Shown here: one piece after another, positions 52,867-61,010 of the stretch | Position numbering within the stretch: the first letter of the stretch is position 1 | Layout of the letters: the number at the start of each line of letters is the position of its first letter | From: CALNYZ01 sp942490945 | Lineage (GTDB): Bacteria > Pseudomonadota > Gammaproteobacteria > UBA6429 > Thiohalophilaceae | Direction of reading: 5' to 3' | Length of the DNA: 64,000 nucleotides | Assembly (NCBI GenBank): GCA_942490945.1 | Contig: CALNYZ010000044.1 | Location: 310,001-374,000, forward strand | The notes under the pieces: model-generated | Told to the model about the DNA's origin: nothing | The model's database searches: none | What the model saw: only the letters and a program-made list of their open reading frames with translations | Program-made: the position numbers and the translations under genes

Positions 52867-53326
52867 TATCTCAATCCTGGTTTGCTTGCTCGACTTGGTG
52901 AAACGTCCCAGCACACAATTCCTCTTCTTATAGTTATCGATATACTATCATTGTTTCCTTGCTCAAATGCACCCCCTGTACTGCAACTGAGCGGCTGATT
53001 AATAAACGTAATTTATTTATGGTTAATGAGCCAGCTTACATTGCGCCACCATTTAAAAAGCAATTCGAATTCGCACTGTAATACACCAAATTTCGAGTAT
53101 TACCACGCCACGAATCGCTAAAAAGCTTGCCTCAATCTTGTACCTCTCCACCGATTTTCCATTTGTAAACCGTATGTTAGCTCTAACCAGCAACTTTTAT
53201 GGCATATATTATTCTAAATGAGAATGATTTGCATTAGCATGTAATATCCTGTATCTTCCCCTCACGTGCACAGCAGGATTTCACGCCTGCTCTAATGACA
53301 GACCTTTTATGATTGGGAGAAGAAAC
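52867..53326. other. Divergent control region between the RND pump and porin genes
   Basis: 460 bp serving the RND operon (minus) and porin (plus). It holds the Fur-box-like site at 53220-53238. No coding frame is convincing, and I see no clear -35/-10 pair. Confidence 0.5.
53220..53238 (+). promoter_or_regulatory. Fur-box-like site upstream of the porin
   Basis: GAGAATGATTTGCATTAGC matches 14 of 19 positions of the Fur consensus GATAATGATAATCATTATC, with the hexamers GAGAAT and ATTAGC well conserved. It ends 88 bp before the porin start codon. Confidence 0.6.
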
Positions 53327-54514
53327 ATGAAACCGTTACAAACAACCTGCCGCTCGGCAACAATGCTTGCTTTGGGCATAACATTAATTTTAAGCACAGC
53401 GTTCGTGCCACACACTGCACGCGCAGCGAAGGATACGGTCACAAGCGAACTTGAAGCCATTAAAAAACGCCTTGCCGCCGCTGAAGCCAGACTGGAAAAA
53501 AATGCCGAACAAATCAAATCCCAAAGCAAGACCGAAGTAGCCGGATATGCCGAAGTGCATTACAACAATCTGAATAACAAAAATGCCGGAGGTACCGATC
53601 AGAAAGAAATCGATCTCCACCGCGCTGTTCTTGAAGTAGAACACCATTTTAATAACAAGGTGCGTGCCGAAATCGAACTTGAAGTTGAGCATGCATATGT
53701 TGAAGATTCAGGTTCCAGTCAGGGTGAACTGGAAGTTGAACAGGCATTTGTCGAATTTACTTATGACAATGGCGCAAAACTTAAACTCGGACAGTTTATC
53801 TTACCTGTCGGATTGCTGAACAAAAAACACAAGCCAACCGCTTTTTATGGCGTCGAGCGCAATAACGTGGAGAAAAATATTATTCCTACAACCTGGTGGG
53901 AAGCGGGAGCCTTGTATCACTATAAATTCAATAAACAATGGTCGCTGGATACAGCCATCACATCCGGTTTAAAAACCAGTAGCGCCAGTAACTATGCAGT
54001 ACGTAATGGCAGACAAAAAGGTTCCAAAGCAAATGCTAATGACCTTGCCTATTTGGCCACCGTAAAATGGAAACTCAACCAGGACGTAACCGTTGGTGCC
54101 TCTATTCAACACCAGAGCGACATCACGCAAAGTACTGACAGTACCGCCGGTAGCGCCAACCTCTTTACCACCAACATTAACTGGCAGTTGGGCGCATTTG
54201 AATTACGGGCGTTATATGCCAGCTGGGACCTGGATGGCAGCGGCCCGGCCGCCGTCGGCGCCGATGAGCAGAGTGGTTACTATATAGAACCGGCCTACCG
54301 CATCAATAATGAATGGGGTGTATTCACACGTCACAGCCAATGGGATAACCGAGCCAATGATGCGAGCGATTCGGAATACTCCCAGGTTGATTTCGGTGTT
54401 AACTATTGGCCGATGAAAAATATCGTCATAAAAGCCGACTATCAGAATCAAAAAGCACCAACTGGATCGAATGAATTCGACGGGATCAATCTGGGTGTCG
54501 GGTTTTATTTCTAG
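53327..54514 (+). CDS. Outer-membrane porin with N-terminal coiled coil
   Basis: From ATG 53327 (GGGAGAAG upstream), 395 residues. A signal peptide ends ARAA near residue 34, then a short coiled coil (about 38-65) and a 16- to 18-strand barrel with alternating residues ending in FYF, the C-terminal Phe recognised by the BAM machinery. Similar in layout to the OprO/OprP porin group, but ion selectivity cannot be read. A Fur-like box upstream suggests iron-linked expression. Confidence 0.82.
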   Translation: MKPLQTTCRSATMLALGITLILSTAFVPHTARAAKDTVTSELEAIKKRLAAAEARLEKNAEQIKSQSKTEVAGYAEVHYNNLNNKNAGGTDQKEIDLHRAVLEVEHHFNNKVRAEIELEVEHAYVEDSGSSQGELEVEQAFVEFTYDNGAKLKLGQFILPVGLLNKKHKPTAFYGVERNNVEKNIIPTTWWEAGALYHYKFNKQWSLDTAITSGLKTSSASNYAVRNGRQKGSKANANDLAYLATVKWKLNQDVTVGASIQHQSDITQSTDSTAGSANLFTTNINWQLGAFELRALYASWDLDGSGPAAVGADEQSGYYIEPAYRINNEWGVFTRHSQWDNRANDASDSEYSQVDFGVNYWPMKNIVIKADYQNQKAPTGSNEFDGINLGVGFYF

Positions 54515-54542
54515 ATTACACGTTTAGCAAGTGTCTGGATGG

Positions 54543-54588
54543 CTGCCGGTATCAACACCTGGATCAACAAAGGTACCGATACTGGCAG
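54543..54588 (+). terminator. Structured hairpin after the porin gene
   Basis: CTGCCGGTATC (54543-54553) pairs with GATACTGGCAG (54578-54588) with one mismatch or wobble; ACCT/AGGT can pair inside. A T-run begins about 20 bp later. Possible terminator for the porin and the converging LysR gene. Confidence 0.45.
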
Positions 54589-54635
54589 ACCATTACTTTA
54601 TTAAAAGATTTTTTTTTCGCTGCTAGCACCTTTCA

Positions 54636-55493
54636 CTACGATTTATTACCCACCACCGCTTGTGCGAGTAAACGCAACCCTTCGACGGCTTGTGCCACAA
54701 CCACGTTGTCGCTTTCACGGGGGTAGACCACATAGGCAGGATGAATGTATTCGGGTGATGCGGCCACGCGGTGTAAGTGACCTGCTTTAATAAATGACGC
54801 TGCCATGCGTGCAGGTAAAAAACAGCTACCACCGTTTGCCAGAATCAATTGCACACCCAGCCACCCGATATTGGCAAGTTGCGGCGGACGTTCAAGGTCG
54901 GGGTAATGCTGGGCATGCTGGGCGTAAAAACCGGGGCCCCAGTCTATGTATATGTAATCATCTCCAGGACCGGTGTCGTTGGCGCGGCTACTGACCAGCA
55001 CCAGGGTTTCATCGAACAGGTGCTCGACAATCAATCCCGGGCTATGTCGCGGTGTATACATCAAGCCAACATCCAGCGTGCCTTCGATGAGCCGGTGCAT
55101 CAGGTCGTCTTCGAATCCAATTTCACTGCGGATCACCACATCGGCCGCCTGCCCACGCATCCAGCCCACCCACTGCGGTAAAAAGCCTTCCCATAAGGCA
55201 ATCCGGCCACCAATTCGGATACTGGCGCGATAGTATTGCGGCATGCCAATATCGTCACGCGCCTGATCGGCTGTCAGTACCAGCCGCTTGGCATAATCCA
55301 TAAAACGCCGCCCGGCCAGCGTGAGCGAGGCACCGGATCGATTGCGCACAAACAGGCGTACGCCCAACTCCTCTTCCAAACGTTGGATGCGTGCGCTCAC
55401 CGTCGACTGCGTCAGGTGCAGCTGGCGGCTGGCCTCAATAAAACTGCCATGCGAGGTAATGGAAAGAAAGGTTCGTGCCTGATCAATGTCCAT
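54636..55493 (-). CDS. LysR family transcriptional regulator
   Basis: A 285-residue LysR protein. The N-terminal winged helix-turn-helix MDIDQARTFLSITSHGSFIE leads to ASRQLHLTQSTVSARIQRLE, followed by a ligand-binding domain. The divergent DsrC/TusE-like gene starts 130 bp away, and that gap carries four ATATCG half-sites including a T-N11-A inverted repeat, so autoregulation and control of the sulfur-relay gene are likely. The ligand is unknown. Confidence 0.93.
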   Translation of the reverse strand: MDIDQARTFLSITSHGSFIEASRQLHLTQSTVSARIQRLEEELGVRLFVRNRSGASLTLAGRRFMDYAKRLVLTADQARDDIGMPQYYRASIRIGGRIALWEGFLPQWVGWMRGQAADVVIRSEIGFEDDLMHRLIEGTLDVGLMYTPRHSPGLIVEHLFDETLVLVSSRANDTGPGDDYIYIDWGPGFYAQHAQHYPDLERPPQLANIGWLGVQLILANGGSCFLPARMAASFIKAGHLHRVAASPEYIHPAYVVYPRESDNVVVAQAVEGLRLLAQAVVGNKS

Positions 55494-55524
55494 ATAGGGA
55501 ATTCCTGTGGCTTTTTACTATTTT

Positions 55525-55590
55525 ATATCGTTTTTATCGATATGTAATAGCAAAAAATATCGTTTTACTAGCATTAAATTGACCCGATAT
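55525..55590. promoter_or_regulatory. LysR-type operator with four ATATCG half-sites
   Basis: ATATCG at 55525-55530 and its complement CGATAT at 55538-55543 form a T-N11-A inverted repeat, the LysR hallmark. A second pair, ATATCG 55557-55562 and CGATAT 55585-55590, follows. They lie between the divergent LysR and DsrC-like genes. Confidence 0.72.
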
Positions 55591-55623
55591 AGTAGTAGAC
55601 ACTTATATAGAGGAGTAAAGCGT

Positions 55624-55956
55624 ATGCAAACGAGTGCACAACTGACCCGTGATAATGAAGGCTACATCGTCAATCCGGAAGACTGGAACGAGGATTTGGC
55701 AAAGGAACTGGCGGCGGAAGAAGACTTGCAGCTGGACGATGCCTACTGGCCGGTGCTCCACTACATGCGCGCCTATTGGCAGGAGCATAAAGTTGCGCCG
55801 GATGTACGCCACGTGGTGAAATTTCTGGCCGATGAGCAGGGACTGGATAAAAAACAGGCCAAACAGCACTTGTTTAGCCTGTTCCCATACGGCTATGTCA
55901 AACAGGCCTGCAAAATTGCCGGCATGCAACGCCCACGCGGCTGGAGCACAGGCTAG
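55624..55956 (+). CDS. DsrC/TusE family protein lacking the terminal cysteine
   Basis: A 110-residue protein from ATG 55624, GAGGAG upstream. The family signature NEGYIVNPEDWNEDLAKELA, LDDAYWPVLHYMR and QACKIAGMQRPRGW is clear. Of the two redox cysteines in the DsrC arm, Cys96 (QAC) is present, but position 107 (normally the penultimate Cys, 11 residues later) is Trp. It cannot therefore form the intramolecular disulfide of DsrC and lacks the TusE sulfur-accepting Cys. A regulatory or carrier role in sulfur metabolism is possible. Confidence 0.85.
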   Translation: MQTSAQLTRDNEGYIVNPEDWNEDLAKELAAEEDLQLDDAYWPVLHYMRAYWQEHKVAPDVRHVVKFLADEQGLDKKQAKQHLFSLFPYGYVKQACKIAGMQRPRGWSTG

Positions 55957-55961
55957 TTCCT

Positions 55962-56930
55962 ATGCAAAATATCGCGAAGAGTTTCACGCGCTTCATTGGT
56001 CTGGGTGCGAACCGTAGCAGTCATCGGGAAAAAATTATTTCCGGACTGGGTGGACTGGTCAGCATCCTGCTTATTTTGCTGGTCTCTCGCCAACTGGTCG
56101 GCGCCAATGATGCTGGTTTGATTGTTGCATCCATGGGTGCATCGGCGGTGTTGTTATTTGCCGTACCACATGGTCCGCTTTCACAACCCTGGGCCTTGTG
56201 TGGCGGTCATATGATCTCTGCATTTATCGGCGTCAGTTGTTATTTGCTGATCCCGGATTTATTCATCGCGGCCGCCGTTGCTGTTGGACTGTCGATTACC
56301 GTCATGTATTACATGCGCTGCATTCATCCCCCCGGTGGCGCCACGGCATTAACCGCAGTAGTGGCCGGCCCGGCTGTGCATGACATGGGTTATCAATTTC
56401 TTGTCACACCGGTATTACTCAACGTGCTGATCATATTCAGCGTGGCACTGGCCTTTAACTACCTGTTTGCGTGGCGACGCTATCCCATCGCCATTATGCA
56501 TTACGCCCGTACTGAATCAGCTGCAGACAAACCACGTGAAGACAGTTTAAACCGAGATGACCTCGAACATGCCTTGCAACAAATGAATCTGTATGTGGAT
56601 GTAAGTCATGAAGATCTGGAACGCATCTACCAGCTGGCGCGCAACCGGATTAGTAGCGACGTCGTGGCTGAACAAATCAAACTGGGCAAGTATTACAGTA
56701 ACGGTGAATACGGCAGTAACTGGTCGGTGCGACGCGTCGTCGATGAAGCCGATAATCCGCGCCCCGGCAAGGATCAAATAATTTACAAAGTCGTTGCCGG
56801 CAAAGGCAGACGCAGCAGTGGTGTCTGCAGTCGCGAAGAATTTTCGCAATGGGCCAAATATGAAGTTTATTTAAATGAAAACTCCTGGCAACGCGTTGCC
56901 ACATCAGTCGATGTTGCCAACGCAGCGTAA
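55962..56930 (+). CDS. HPP family membrane protein with extra C-terminal domain
   Basis: A 322-residue protein. The HPP domain (about 20-180) has several helices and the name-giving motif CIHPPGGATALTAVVAGPA. HPP proteins have been linked to nitrite or anion transport. After it, about 130 residues include DLEHALQQMNLYVDVSHEDL and a later domain (YYSNGEYGSNWSVRRVVDEA). The first of these resembles the N-terminus of the next gene, a CBS protein. It follows the DsrC-like gene by 5 bp. Confidence 0.85.
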   Translation: MQNIAKSFTRFIGLGANRSSHREKIISGLGGLVSILLILLVSRQLVGANDAGLIVASMGASAVLLFAVPHGPLSQPWALCGGHMISAFIGVSCYLLIPDLFIAAAVAVGLSITVMYYMRCIHPPGGATALTAVVAGPAVHDMGYQFLVTPVLLNVLIIFSVALAFNYLFAWRRYPIAIMHYARTESAADKPREDSLNRDDLEHALQQMNLYVDVSHEDLERIYQLARNRISSDVVAEQIKLGKYYSNGEYGSNWSVRRVVDEADNPRPGKDQIIYKVVAGKGRRSSGVCSREEFSQWAKYEVYLNENSWQRVATSVDVANAA

Positions 56931-56963
56931 CAGTTACACAAATCAACAACAGCAGGTGCAAAC

Positions 56964-57560
56964 ATGGGCGAACAATCAGATACCGAGTTACGGCGTGAAG
57001 ATTTTCAGAACGCGCTCAAGGATATTGATTCCTTTATCGATATCACCCTGGATGATCTCATGCAGATAAACCAGATGGCACATAAACATGCCCAAATGCG
57101 GTCTGCAGAACAACTATTGGTACGTGACATCATGACAACGGATGTCACCACGATCACGCCGGAAACAAGCCTGCGCGATGCGGCGCGAATTCTGCTGGAA
57201 CTTCGCATCAGTGGCCTGCCGGTAGTCGATGCCAACAATAAACTGGTCGGTATTGTCACCGAGGCCGATTTTTTATCGGCCATGGGCATCCCCTGTCATC
57301 ACCCGGCTCACAGTGTATGGCAAACACTCGAGTCCATGTTTAGCCAGCCACCACGCACTGCGGCTGTTCCGGTTAACGTCGGTGACCTGATGGCAAAACA
57401 GATAGTCAGCATCAGCGCGGATAAAACCCTGCATGATGTCATCAAAACAATGAAACAACATCACATCAAACGCCTGATTGTAACAGACTCAGAACAACAT
57501 GTTCAGGGCATCATTACCCGATCGAACCTGGTACAGGTATTATTACGACAGATTTTGTGA
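56964..57560 (+). CDS. Tandem CBS-domain protein
   Basis: A 198-residue soluble protein with two CBS motifs (RDIMTTDVTTITPETSLRDA and LMAKQIVSISADKTLHDV, each followed by a GIVTEADFL- or GIITRSNLV-type strand), so it should bind an adenylate such as AMP, ATP or SAM. The first 45 residues (DFQNALKDIDSFIDITLDDL) resemble part of the preceding HPP protein, suggesting that the two work as sensor and transporter. AGGTG precedes the ATG. Confidence 0.9.
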   Translation: MGEQSDTELRREDFQNALKDIDSFIDITLDDLMQINQMAHKHAQMRSAEQLLVRDIMTTDVTTITPETSLRDAARILLELRISGLPVVDANNKLVGIVTEADFLSAMGIPCHHPAHSVWQTLESMFSQPPRTAAVPVNVGDLMAKQIVSISADKTLHDVIKTMKQHHIKRLIVTDSEQHVQGIITRSNLVQVLLRQIL

Positions 57561-57650
57561 CATGTAAATGCAGGTGAAGTATGCTATCCGGACTGTATGA
57601 CAGTCGCACAGGCGCATTTTTATAATACCTCACACAAACGGAGAGACTTT

Positions 57651-58151
57651 ATGTCAGGCATATTGAAATCAGGCAGCATAATTATTGCCCTTTTATTTTT
57701 GATTCAATCCGGCTTGCACGCTGCCGGGACAAACAAGGCAAGCAAACCCGTATTGTCGGAAGTGCCACATTTACAGAATTTGCTAAGACAGGAGATGCGC
57801 GCCGTTCAACAAGCAATGGGGAAAATTGTTACGGCACTGCCGCAAGGCGAATGGATGACAGTGGCCACTACTGCACAAGCGATTAATGACAGTTTTATTT
57901 TGCAGCAAAAACTCACCACACAGGACCGCGAAAAATTACACCAGCACTTGCCTGCCGGGTTTATACAACTCGATAAAACGTTTCATCAGCAGGCGCTCAA
58001 GTTACACGATGCCGCAGCACAGCAGGATGCCGAGTTAAGTGTATTTTACGTTTCGAAAATGCTGAATATGTGTGTGCAATGCCATCAGCAATATGCACCA
58101 CAGCGTTTCCCAAAATTAAAACCATCTGTGTCTGACGCACACCATCACTAA
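57651..58151 (+). CDS. Secreted cytochrome c'-like protein
   Basis: From ATG 57651 (GGAGAG upstream), 166 residues. A signal peptide ends GLHAA near residue 26, a four-helix-like body follows, and a haem-binding CVQCH is near the C-terminus (MLNMCVQCHQQYAPQRF), the layout of cytochromes c' and c556. These bind NO or carry electrons. The NnrS gene follows 11 bp later, supporting a nitrosative-stress role. The longer frame from 57597 is not supported. Confidence 0.82.
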   Translation: MSGILKSGSIIIALLFLIQSGLHAAGTNKASKPVLSEVPHLQNLLRQEMRAVQQAMGKIVTALPQGEWMTVATTAQAINDSFILQQKLTTQDREKLHQHLPAGFIQLDKTFHQQALKLHDAAAQQDAELSVFYVSKMLNMCVQCHQQYAPQRFPKLKPSVSDAHHH

Positions 58152-58162
58152 CGAGAATACGC

Positions 58163-59371
58163 ATGACCCTGATTCAAATTAACAATAACACGACACCCAG
58201 CAATGATTTGCCTTTGTTGAGACTAGCCTTTCGGCCATTCTTTTTGTGCGCGGGTTTCGCTGCAGTTGCTTTGATTGTTTTCTGGCTTTACATTCTGTCG
58301 CGCGGCGCACCCGCATCAATTTATGGTGCGATACCCTGGCATGCGCATGAAATGATTTTTGGTTTTACCATTGCGGTGATTGCCGGCTTCTTACTGACCG
58401 CGGAAAAAAACTGGACAGGTTTGCAAACATTAAAAGGACCCTGGCTTGGTATGCTGGCACTGTTGTGGTTAGCCGGACGCATTGCACCATGGCTACCACT
58501 GCCGTTATGGCTCATTGCCATGATTGATCTGGCGTTTTTACCCTTGTTGGCGCTGGCCATGATTCGACCTATTGTGAAAACATCGCAATACCAGCATCTT
58601 GTTTTTATTATTATCGTATTGGTACTGTTTATTGCCAATATTCTGTTTCATACCGGTTATCAACAACCCAACTGGCATACTACCAATATTGGTATTCAAC
58701 TCGCATGGATGAGCATTATCTTGCTCATCACCGTAATGGGTGGTCGTGTTATACCTTTTTTTATCGAGCGTGGCACGAGCAACATCGGTAAAACACACAG
58801 CTATCGTGCAGTTGAAGTTGCAGCTGTGATTTCGCTAATAGCATGGATGTTAGCAGCGCTTTTTACACTTGATACTATATATATAGCCTGGCTGGCAGCG
58901 ATCGCTGGCATGTTACAACTGGCACGTTTATGGGGCTGGCATCTGACTGCATTGTGGCGCGTGCCGATGTTGTGGATTTTATTTCTCGGTTACAGCTGGA
59001 TACCGGTCGGCCTGTTTCTGTATGCATACGCTAGCATAACGAGTTTTGGCTTCTCATCAGCTTTGCATGCCTTCACGGCGGGCGCGATGGGTCTGCTTAC
59101 CATGGGAATGATGTCACGGGTAGCGCTGGGTCACACTGGCCGCGACATCACGGCGTCAACAGCTATCACGCTTGCGTTTGTATTATTGTCACTTGGATCA
59201 CTGCTACGGGTGTTCGGACCATTACTACCCGGAATTGGAACTGGAACTGAAAATCACTACGCGATGATCATTAATGTTGCCGGCGGGTTCTGGATTGCGG
59301 GCTTTATCGTCTTTGTTTATGTTTATTTTCCGATTCTGACTCGCCCAAGAATAGATGGGCAACCGGGCTAA
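58163..59371 (+). CDS. NnrS family haem-copper membrane protein
   Basis: A 402-residue membrane protein with about twelve helices. The family pattern LRLAFRPFFLCAGFAA and WHAHEMIFGFTIAVIAGFLLTAEKNW near the N-terminus, VMGGRVIPFFIERG and HAFTAGAMGLLTMGMMSRVALGH are NnrS hallmarks. NnrS protects cells from nitric-oxide stress in other bacteria; the haem ligands are presumably the histidines in these motifs. It contains a CTATATATATAG palindrome. Last gene of the DsrC-HPP-CBS-cytochrome-NnrS series. Confidence 0.92.
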   Translation: MTLIQINNNTTPSNDLPLLRLAFRPFFLCAGFAAVALIVFWLYILSRGAPASIYGAIPWHAHEMIFGFTIAVIAGFLLTAEKNWTGLQTLKGPWLGMLALLWLAGRIAPWLPLPLWLIAMIDLAFLPLLALAMIRPIVKTSQYQHLVFIIIVLVLFIANILFHTGYQQPNWHTTNIGIQLAWMSIILLITVMGGRVIPFFIERGTSNIGKTHSYRAVEVAAVISLIAWMLAALFTLDTIYIAWLAAIAGMLQLARLWGWHLTALWRVPMLWILFLGYSWIPVGLFLYAYASITSFGFSSALHAFTAGAMGLLTMGMMSRVALGHTGRDITASTAITLAFVLLSLGSLLRVFGPLLPGIGTGTENHYAMIINVAGGFWIAGFIVFVYVYFPILTRPRIDGQPG

Positions 59372-59403
59372 TGCTCAAACGTAAATTGGTAACGCCAGCC
59401 TCT

Positions 59404-59577
59404 TTATAATTTATTTTTTTTATACAGTGTATAACCGGCCACAGGCAAGGCATAAAACAGCAACAGAAATATCAATGCATTGGTATAGGTTGAATCCATA
59501 ATCAAATAGCCAAATATGATTGTGCCACTCAACAACCAGATCAGGATTACAACCGCTTTAAAAATATTATCTGGCAT
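59404..59577 (-). CDS. Small two-helix membrane protein, 57 aa
   Basis: ATG 59577 opens MPDNIFKAVVILIWLLSGTI, then a 37-residue remainder with a second hydrophobic segment, a YTLYKKNKL end and TAA at 59404. AGGA lies about 7 nt upstream. Two helices (about 8-27 and 33-50). Convergent with nnrS; no family recognised. Confidence 0.65.
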   Translation of the reverse strand: MPDNIFKAVVILIWLLSGTIIFGYLIMDSTYTNALIFLLLFYALPVAGYTLYKKNKL

Positions 59578-59696
59578 GCCCATGTCCTGTTTGAATATAT
59601 CTCATATTAATTGATACGTAGCGCAATACAAGCCCTTTGCCAGCAATTATTTATGTAACAAGAGAATTCCGTGCCAAGACGTATTAACAGGCTTCG

Positions 59697-60767
59697 TTAG
59701 TGTCTATTACGCAAGGCAAATATAGTTACTATACTCAGGGTAATCACAGTCAGTGGCACCACAAAATACAACATCGCTGCACTAAATATAGGTAATGCTG
59801 CATGATGTGTCGTAGCAAGTAACAGATAAACTGTATAAGCAATATAATAACCAAGCAAAAGCAGCCCTTCTGGCCGGCTCACCTTGCCACCAGTAAAAAA
59901 TAAAGGTAAACATGCGAATGCAACCGCAATCATTATTGGTAAATCAAAGCTGATAATTGACTTTGAAACTTCCACGCCAGCAGGCGCAATCAAACTCGAT
60001 ATACCTAGCACACCCAAAATATTAAACAGGTTACTGCCAACTATATTCCCAACAGCAATATCCCGTTCACCTCGCAGACTCGCAACAACCGATGTCACTA
60101 CCTCTGGCATGGACGTACCAGCTGCAATAATAGTCAGGCCGATGATCAAATCACTCACGCCAAAATAACGTGCTATCTCGGTAGCGCTATCAACCAACCA
60201 TTTTGACCCCATCACTAACAACGCCAAACCCACGACAACCAGCACAACGTTTAGCAACCATTTATTTTTCGAATCTCCTTGCACAGAAAATTCAGCTGAG
60301 TATTCTTTCACAACGGCCGCGCTTTCTTTTTTGCTGATATAGATTAGAAACACGAGATAACTGGCGAGCCCAACACACAAGACGGAACCGTCTATCCAAC
60401 CCAGACTGCCATCCAGACTCAATAGTAATACCAGCACAGATACCGCTACCATTAATGGTACGTCAAGCCGGATCAACTGCTGTGACACAATAAGTGGCGT
60501 TATCAACGCAGATAAACCCAGAATAAACAGCACGTTAAAAATGTTACTGCCGATAACATTGCCCATGACAATGTTATCCTGGCCCGACAAAGCCGCTTTT
60601 ACACTCACGGCTAACTCGGGTGAACTGGTTCCAAATGCGACAACGGTTAGTCCAATAATCAGTGGTGATATCCCGATAGACGAAGCCAGACGCGATGCAC
60701 CTTTTACCAATAGCTCTGCACCCACAATGAGGAGCGCTAATCCGAATATAAACAAGAGTAGTGTCAT
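59697..60767 (-). CDS. Calcium/sodium antiporter (YrbG/CaxA type)
   Basis: A 356-residue Na/Ca exchanger-family protein with two inverted halves, each carrying an alpha repeat: VVAFGTSSPELAVSVKAALS near residue 45 and IIAAGTSMPEVVTSVVASLR near residue 215, with GNVIGSNIFNVLFILG and GNIVGSNLFNILGVLG after each. About ten helices. It moves Ca2+ (or K+) against Na+; the exact ion pair is not visible. Confidence 0.93.
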   Translation of the reverse strand: MTLLLFIFGLALLIVGAELLVKGASRLASSIGISPLIIGLTVVAFGTSSPELAVSVKAALSGQDNIVMGNVIGSNIFNVLFILGLSALITPLIVSQQLIRLDVPLMVAVSVLVLLLSLDGSLGWIDGSVLCVGLASYLVFLIYISKKESAAVVKEYSAEFSVQGDSKNKWLLNVVLVVVGLALLVMGSKWLVDSATEIARYFGVSDLIIGLTIIAAGTSMPEVVTSVVASLRGERDIAVGNIVGSNLFNILGVLGISSLIAPAGVEVSKSIISFDLPIMIAVAFACLPLFFTGGKVSRPEGLLLLGYYIAYTVYLLLATTHHAALPIFSAAMLYFVVPLTVITLSIVTIFALRNRH

Positions 60768-61010
60768 AATTTATTTAGCACCTCTGTAATCCTTGCAAAG
60801 AATGTTCATATAACTGTATAAAGAATAGAAACAAGGCCAGCCATTAGTCTGCCGCCTTTATTCCCGGTATATGGTCATTAACTATCAATAAAACAGGTTA
60901 AGAATGAAATATTTTTCTTTAGATACGCACTGTGTTGCATCTGAACTGTTATAAAAAATCCAGAAATTCTATACAAATCGTGCCCTGTTTTGATTAAAAA
61001 AAGAATTAGC

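Noticed and set aside
55579..55607. TTGACC/CTTATA promoter for the DsrC-like gene
   Set aside because: Spacing is 17 bp, but the start of transcription would fall inside the ribosome site, so it is unlikely to be the main promoter.
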